Assembly: GCF_964340395.1 (NCBI RefSeq)
Contig: NC_135568.1
Span: 19,730,210 to 19,765,209, forward strand
Reading direction: 5' to 3'
From: Glandiceps talaboti
Taxonomy: Eukaryota > Hemichordata > Enteropneusta > Spengelidae
DNA: 35,000 nucleotides
Shown: piece after piece, positions 31,384 to 35,000 of the stretch
How positions within the stretch are numbered: the first letter of the stretch is position 1
Layout: each line of letters begins with the position of its first letter
The notes under the pieces: model-generated
Seen by the model: the letters and a program-made list of their open reading frames with translations, nothing else
Database searches by the model: none
Told to the model about the DNA's origin: nothing
Made by a program: the position numbers and the translations under genes

Positions 31384-31534
31384 AGTTTTGGTAGTTCTGG
31401 AACTCTTTCTTGGTTGTAACTCGGAGTTTCACGCATCGTGCGATCATCAAACAACTGACAACATTGTCTGATGATCACACGATGCGTGAAACTCCGAGTT
31501 ACAACAAAGAAAGAGTTCCAGAATTACCAAAACT
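31384..31534. repeat. long hairpin (inverted repeat, arms about 66 bp)
   Basis: The left arm AGTTTTGGTAGTTCTGGAAC... and the right arm ...GTTCCAGAATTACCAAAACT pair over about 66 bp, with three or four mismatches, around a loop of about 19 bases (31450-31468). The arms include TAACTCGGAGTTTCACGC and its complement. This is a nearly complete foldback, typical of a small MITE or an RNA hairpin source. Confidence 0.93.
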
Positions 31535-32406
31535 AACTATATATATACACATATAATTTCATTCTTCTTTCGCCAAGTAGAGTGCTCGATCACCTTGGAG
31601 AGCTATCATACATAAAAATGAAAGAAGACGAGTCTGATATTACATTGTGGAATTACACTACGGACCGTTTCACCAGAAGGATCGTCGGGTGTAATAGTGT
31701 GTAATAGACACTATTAGAAGGTATACATCAACATTAACATTATACTAGAATATTAAGTACATTGAAGGTTTTGTAAGTATTTTCATGTTTACAGACATAT
31801 ATGATTGTCAGCCTGTGCCAATTTAATAATCATGTTACACTCACACAATAGTGTATGTGATGTTCCTTTAGCTAAACACTCAATACTATACAAGCATAAC
31901 ATTGACTGGGACTCCATTTCCATTTTATATTGACACATTCTAGCATGTATTTTTAAGAAAGATCACAGAGGATATCAACATCTGACACTGTAATCCCAAA
32001 ATCAAGATCAACCAGAGATAGGGGCACACAGTACCAAACATTTATAATTGGCTGTAGTGATCATACTGCCACCTAGAGGTCAACTGCAACTGTGGAAATA
32101 GTCATTCAGATTAGGTTCAATGCTAAAACGTAAATTTTGTAATTAAATTCATTTCACCTACTGAGACCTACTGAATTATGGTCACTTGTAAAAGTTCTTT
32201 TTACTTCTTTTTATTCATTGAAAGCCATAAACTTGTTCTAAGTGGTTCATAGTCATGATAATTGACATAATATACCTATAATGGTGTTTGTACAGATAGT
32301 ATATATATAGAAACATAGTATATTATTTCAATAGTATTATACAGGCCTGTACGTACGTACATATGTGTTTGTTTATTTGTTTGTCTGCCTGTCTGTCACA
32401 GTTCAC

Positions 32407-32465
32407 TAACTAACTAACTCACTCACTCACTCACTCACTCACTCACTCACTCACTTACTTACTTA
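32407..32465. repeat. ACTC microsatellite (duplicate copy)
   Basis: A shorter version of the ACTC run at 14978, beginning with ACTA units. Confidence 0.95.
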
Positions 32466-32694
32466 TGTGCTTTTTCCTGCAAAAAAAACTTTCTGTGTTA
32501 CTGTATAAAATAGCCACAAATGGTAGCTTAAATCTCATAGACACATAGTATTAAAATGTTTCTGCATCCATTTATATGTATTGTCACAATGATCCATTTC
32601 AACTTCAGGTTTTACGCAGATGACGTCTTCAGATATCATGGACCTGGGTCTCTGACGTAGTCAATCGTGCATTTCAGTTGACTGAACGGAATGT

Positions 32695-33249
32695 TCAACT
32701 GTCTCCTGGTTTCCTGGAGAGAGGCGAGAATAAAACATAGATATGGGTTACCATAATCATAAATGACATAAAGAGGTTACATTTTCGAAGAATTTTATCC
32801 ATTGCTGCTTGCGGTACTGTCGTCAGACTCTGGAGTTTATAGCTACATTTCGCATTGGAAATTGAAGAATATGTATCCATGGATTGCAGTCCCCGAGTCT
32901 CGCCCTGGAGAAACAGTCTGGAATCTTTGAAAAGTGTTACGTCAGGTCAGGCATCTGTCACTTTCAAAAGATCTTTGAACACTAATAAAATGTGTTCGTA
33001 CAGTCGTCACGGAGTGCTCATGTCCGCGTAGTATTTCGTAATTTGTTGTGTGCCTTGTCTACAGTCTAAATATTGCAATTTTTTGTCTTGAATATATTTC
33101 CCCTACCTTTAAATTGTCTTATAGTATAGAGCGTATATTGATACATCTGTAGTACTAGTAGCAGGATTCGTATCATTTAGGAAAACATCATAGACTATAG
33201 TATGAGTACGTCGCCCAGTGTAGCGCACAGGTTTATGGGTGTTCAACAT
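32695..33249 (-). pseudogene. minus-strand exon-like frame, duplicate copy 2
   Basis: From ATG 33249 one frame reads MLNTHKPVRYTGRRTHTIVY, DVFLNDTNPATSTTDVSIYA, LYYKTI, then TAA and TAG, then KYIQDKKLQYLDCRQGTQQI, KYYADMSTP, a TGA, HILLVFKDLLKVTDA, a TGA where copy 1 has TGG, then LFKDSRLFLQGE, SISNAKCSYKLQSL and VPQAAMDKILRKCNLF to a stop at 32695. The two halves are in the same frame, separated by two stops, at exactly the point where copy 1 carries the transposon. The nonsense codon specific to this copy indicates that it is not translated whole. The family is not recognised. Confidence 0.4.
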
Positions 33250-34054
33250 ACATTGAACAGCGCCCGCACTCGTTGATAAAGATTATGTAAAATCTTCGCC
33301 TCCAGCTTGCTTGTTTAATAAAAAAGTGAGATTTAGCCTTTTAAAAATACAAACGTAACAATTGTGAAGTTAGATTTATTAATTAAGATATTTGCGATTT
33401 TTGATGACTTTCATTTAAATCTCTATCACTAAAATTTCAAGCCACTCCTCCATGCCAAGCCGTACAGGCTAAGAATAGTATTCTTTTTCTTCACTAATAC
33501 CTGTAGAGTTTGGCCGGCGGGGGTACCGAGTGAGAATTTTGGTTGGGGGTGTGGGGTGTAGTATTTTATGAAATCGAATTAGGGGATGGTCAAATGTTAC
33601 TATGACCAATCTTCTATTATCTATTTATTGCATTTCTTATATGATTTTTTGGCATCCCACCACTGCCACCACTGTTAGTTGTGATGTGATGTGAGGAGAG
33701 GGTTGGATCTTTAACTATTTATTTGTAGTATTTCGAAGTAATACACATTTTCTATTTCATGTTAACATTATTTAATTCAGATAAGTTTTCATTTTTGTTG
33801 AAATTTGTTGGTGATTTACGAACTTTTCTTCCAATTTTTCGACGAAAGTAAATGTTTCAAGAAATTTAAATTGTCGAAAATAAACTCTACTTGCTCACAT
33901 GCACTTTTGACTGTTTGACTCTCATTGACATATGCAACAGTTTTACAAGACAGTATTATCATTGTACTACAAACAACAAATCAACTCTCTTATCTGGAGG
34001 GGTCCCAGTTAATGTATATTCAGACATATAAATATATGAACGACCATACTATAG

Positions 34055-34237
34055 GTTGTTTTTATATTTATAAGATTTTTATTGGTAACTTCAGTTGTTT
34101 ACAATATAAGTTGCTCTTGTTTTACATAATAAGATGGTGTATTGTTATCCATTTGTTACAGTGCCTTTCAAGTACTAAAGTATGTCTTTGTTAACAGCTA
34201 TAATATACTCACAGTGATAATTGTATTTCACATGGTT
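34055..34237 (-). mobile_element. 183-bp insertion with 13-bp target duplication
   Basis: Absent from copy 1 of the duplication. It is flanked on both sides by GACCATACTATAG (34042-34054 and 34238-34250). On the minus strand it ends with CCAATAAAAATC and a degenerate A-rich tract, like a polyadenylation signal and tail. The long direct repeat and tail suggest a retroposed short transcript moved by LINE machinery. The source is unknown. Confidence 0.7.
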
Positions 34238-34599
34238 GACCATACTATAGTTACTGGCCACATTTCACACTTTATATTGTTCAAGAGTAAATGAATACAA
34301 AAACAATTTAAAATCTTCGGCTAGTTTTGCTTCTCAGACAAATACGGTTAGATCTTACATTAAAATGACAAATGAAAATATTTAGTTTCAACTAAGAATG
34401 ACGAGTGTGTAAATCTTTAGTCTACTTCTCTTTGTCATCAATAACTTAATAAATGGTATTACTAATCACCTGTATGATCAAAGGAATGCATATCACAAAC
34501 AACGCACCTGAACTTTGGAGAATAACATGAGTGAATTCAGTCTTGAAAAAGATATAGATTTGGATATCTTATTTGACAAGAAAAGACTTTCTATCTTAC

Positions 34600-34828
34600 C
34601 TTGAGTACATGTTAATATGGACAAAGAAGCTCGTCTGGGGAAAATAATTTTCAAGGTAATGTAAGTGGATCTATAAACCACATAACTTTGCTATCACTGA
34701 AAAAACAGTCCAACATTTCCACGTTCTATTTACATTGACAACTTTCGTTGTGCATAGTAACTATGTTCGACTTCTAAAAGTCTCGAAGAATGTATCGCCA
34801 GTTCACGTGAGTTGCTATTCGAACACAT
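34600..34828 (-). pseudogene. signal-anchor membrane exon, duplicate copy 2
   Basis: The same exon as at 19010. From ATG 34828 the frame reads MCSNSNSRELAIHSSRLLEV, EHSYYAQRKLSM, stop. Offset by one base, the anchor frame reads VNVNRTWKCWTVFSVIAKLC then GL, a stop, then IHLHYLENYFPQTSFFVHIN, ending at the consensus donor at 34600. The stop inside the anchor shows this copy cannot make the membrane protein. It has 9 more codons than copy 1 in the N-terminal frame (27-base indel) and one fewer before the donor. Confidence 0.5.
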
Positions 34829-34858
34829 CTCTGCGACGTTTTCCGCAGCCGTGATCAC

Positions 34859-35000
34859 TGCAATCTGATTAAAATCTGATGTTAGATAGGCTGGTATTCC
34901 TGCATTTACCTTTCTTCCATCGTTATTGCGTCTTTTACGTGAGTTTTTTTTTTCTGGGCGAACGCCTTTCTAACAATCTGATTAAGATCTGATGTTAGAT
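34859..35000. repeat. direct repeat at the window edge
   Basis: CAATCTGATTAAAATCTGAT then GTTAGAT at 34859-34886 recurs with one change at 34973-35000. The two repeats bracket about 86 bp. This could be a tandem unit or the edge of an element continuing past the window. Confidence 0.6.

Larger units (their letters stand above)
31715..34848. repeat. segmental duplication copy 2 (partner 14317-15685 plus 17716-19228)
   Basis: A direct copy of the 14.3-19.2 kb locus. It lacks the 2027-bp transposon (intact site at 33106-33114) and carries a 183-bp insertion at 34055-34237. The left edge is TAGAAGG at 31715; the right edge is CCGCAG near 34848. Identity is high, probably above 93 percent by eye. 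Confidence 0.95.

Noticed and set aside
31340-31390. Possible tRNA-like A box (TGGCAGAGCGC) beside the hairpin
   Set aside because: No B box or cloverleaf could be drawn.

Overview
The window looks like an AT-rich piece of a metazoan nuclear genome, most likely a marine invertebrate. I cannot name the species. The signs are intron/exon structure with AATAAA-type 3' ends, decayed non-LTR retrotransposons, abundant CA/GT, ATT and ACTC microsatellites, many minisatellites and several inverted-repeat DNA elements. There are no operons, ribosome binding sites or long prokaryote-style ORFs. Most of the 60-100 codon open frames are chance.

Layout. 1-1016 is a 34-bp minisatellite that runs up to a last intron. 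1143-1301 is the clearest exon in the window, the Lys/Glu-rich C-terminal end of an unidentified gene, followed by an AT-rich 3' UTR. 2356-8062 is mostly intergenic and holds minisatellites (53, 30 and 40 bp) and copies of one dispersed repeat. 8083-9610 holds two 5'-truncated LINE fragments placed head to head. 9611-14222 nests inverted repeats: an exon-bearing block, a 10.4/14.2 kb arm pair and, inside it, a roughly 1.9-kb element whose termini each carry three perfect 20-bp palindromes.

14317-19228 and 31715-34848 are two direct copies of one duplicated locus. The first copy is interrupted by a 2027-bp transposon with terminal inverted repeats. The second copy preserves the exact empty site, which gives a TAA target duplication. 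Both copies carry minus-strand exon-like sequence: a signal-anchor (type II membrane) exon with a consensus splice donor, and a separate longer frame. A third copy of the membrane exon at 20.5-20.8 kb is followed by a coiled-coil exon, and an inverted copy of that coiled-coil exon lies at 9.6 kb. Most of these copies contain stops or frame offsets. Even so, the indels that separate the two duplicates are multiples of three inside the exon-like parts and mostly not outside. I cannot assign the family.

20762-22700 shows nothing I recognise. 22738-23032 looks like a CCAAT/TATA promoter followed by a short signal-peptide-type first exon. 24325-25530 is a large imperfect inverted repeat. 26.0-30.0 kb has three weak candidate exons, a LINE 3' tail and more minisatellites. 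30502-31534 holds a truncated relative of the 2-kb transposon, a repeat shared with 10.6 kb and a long perfect-type hairpin. All functional statements rest on reading the sequence; no search was run.
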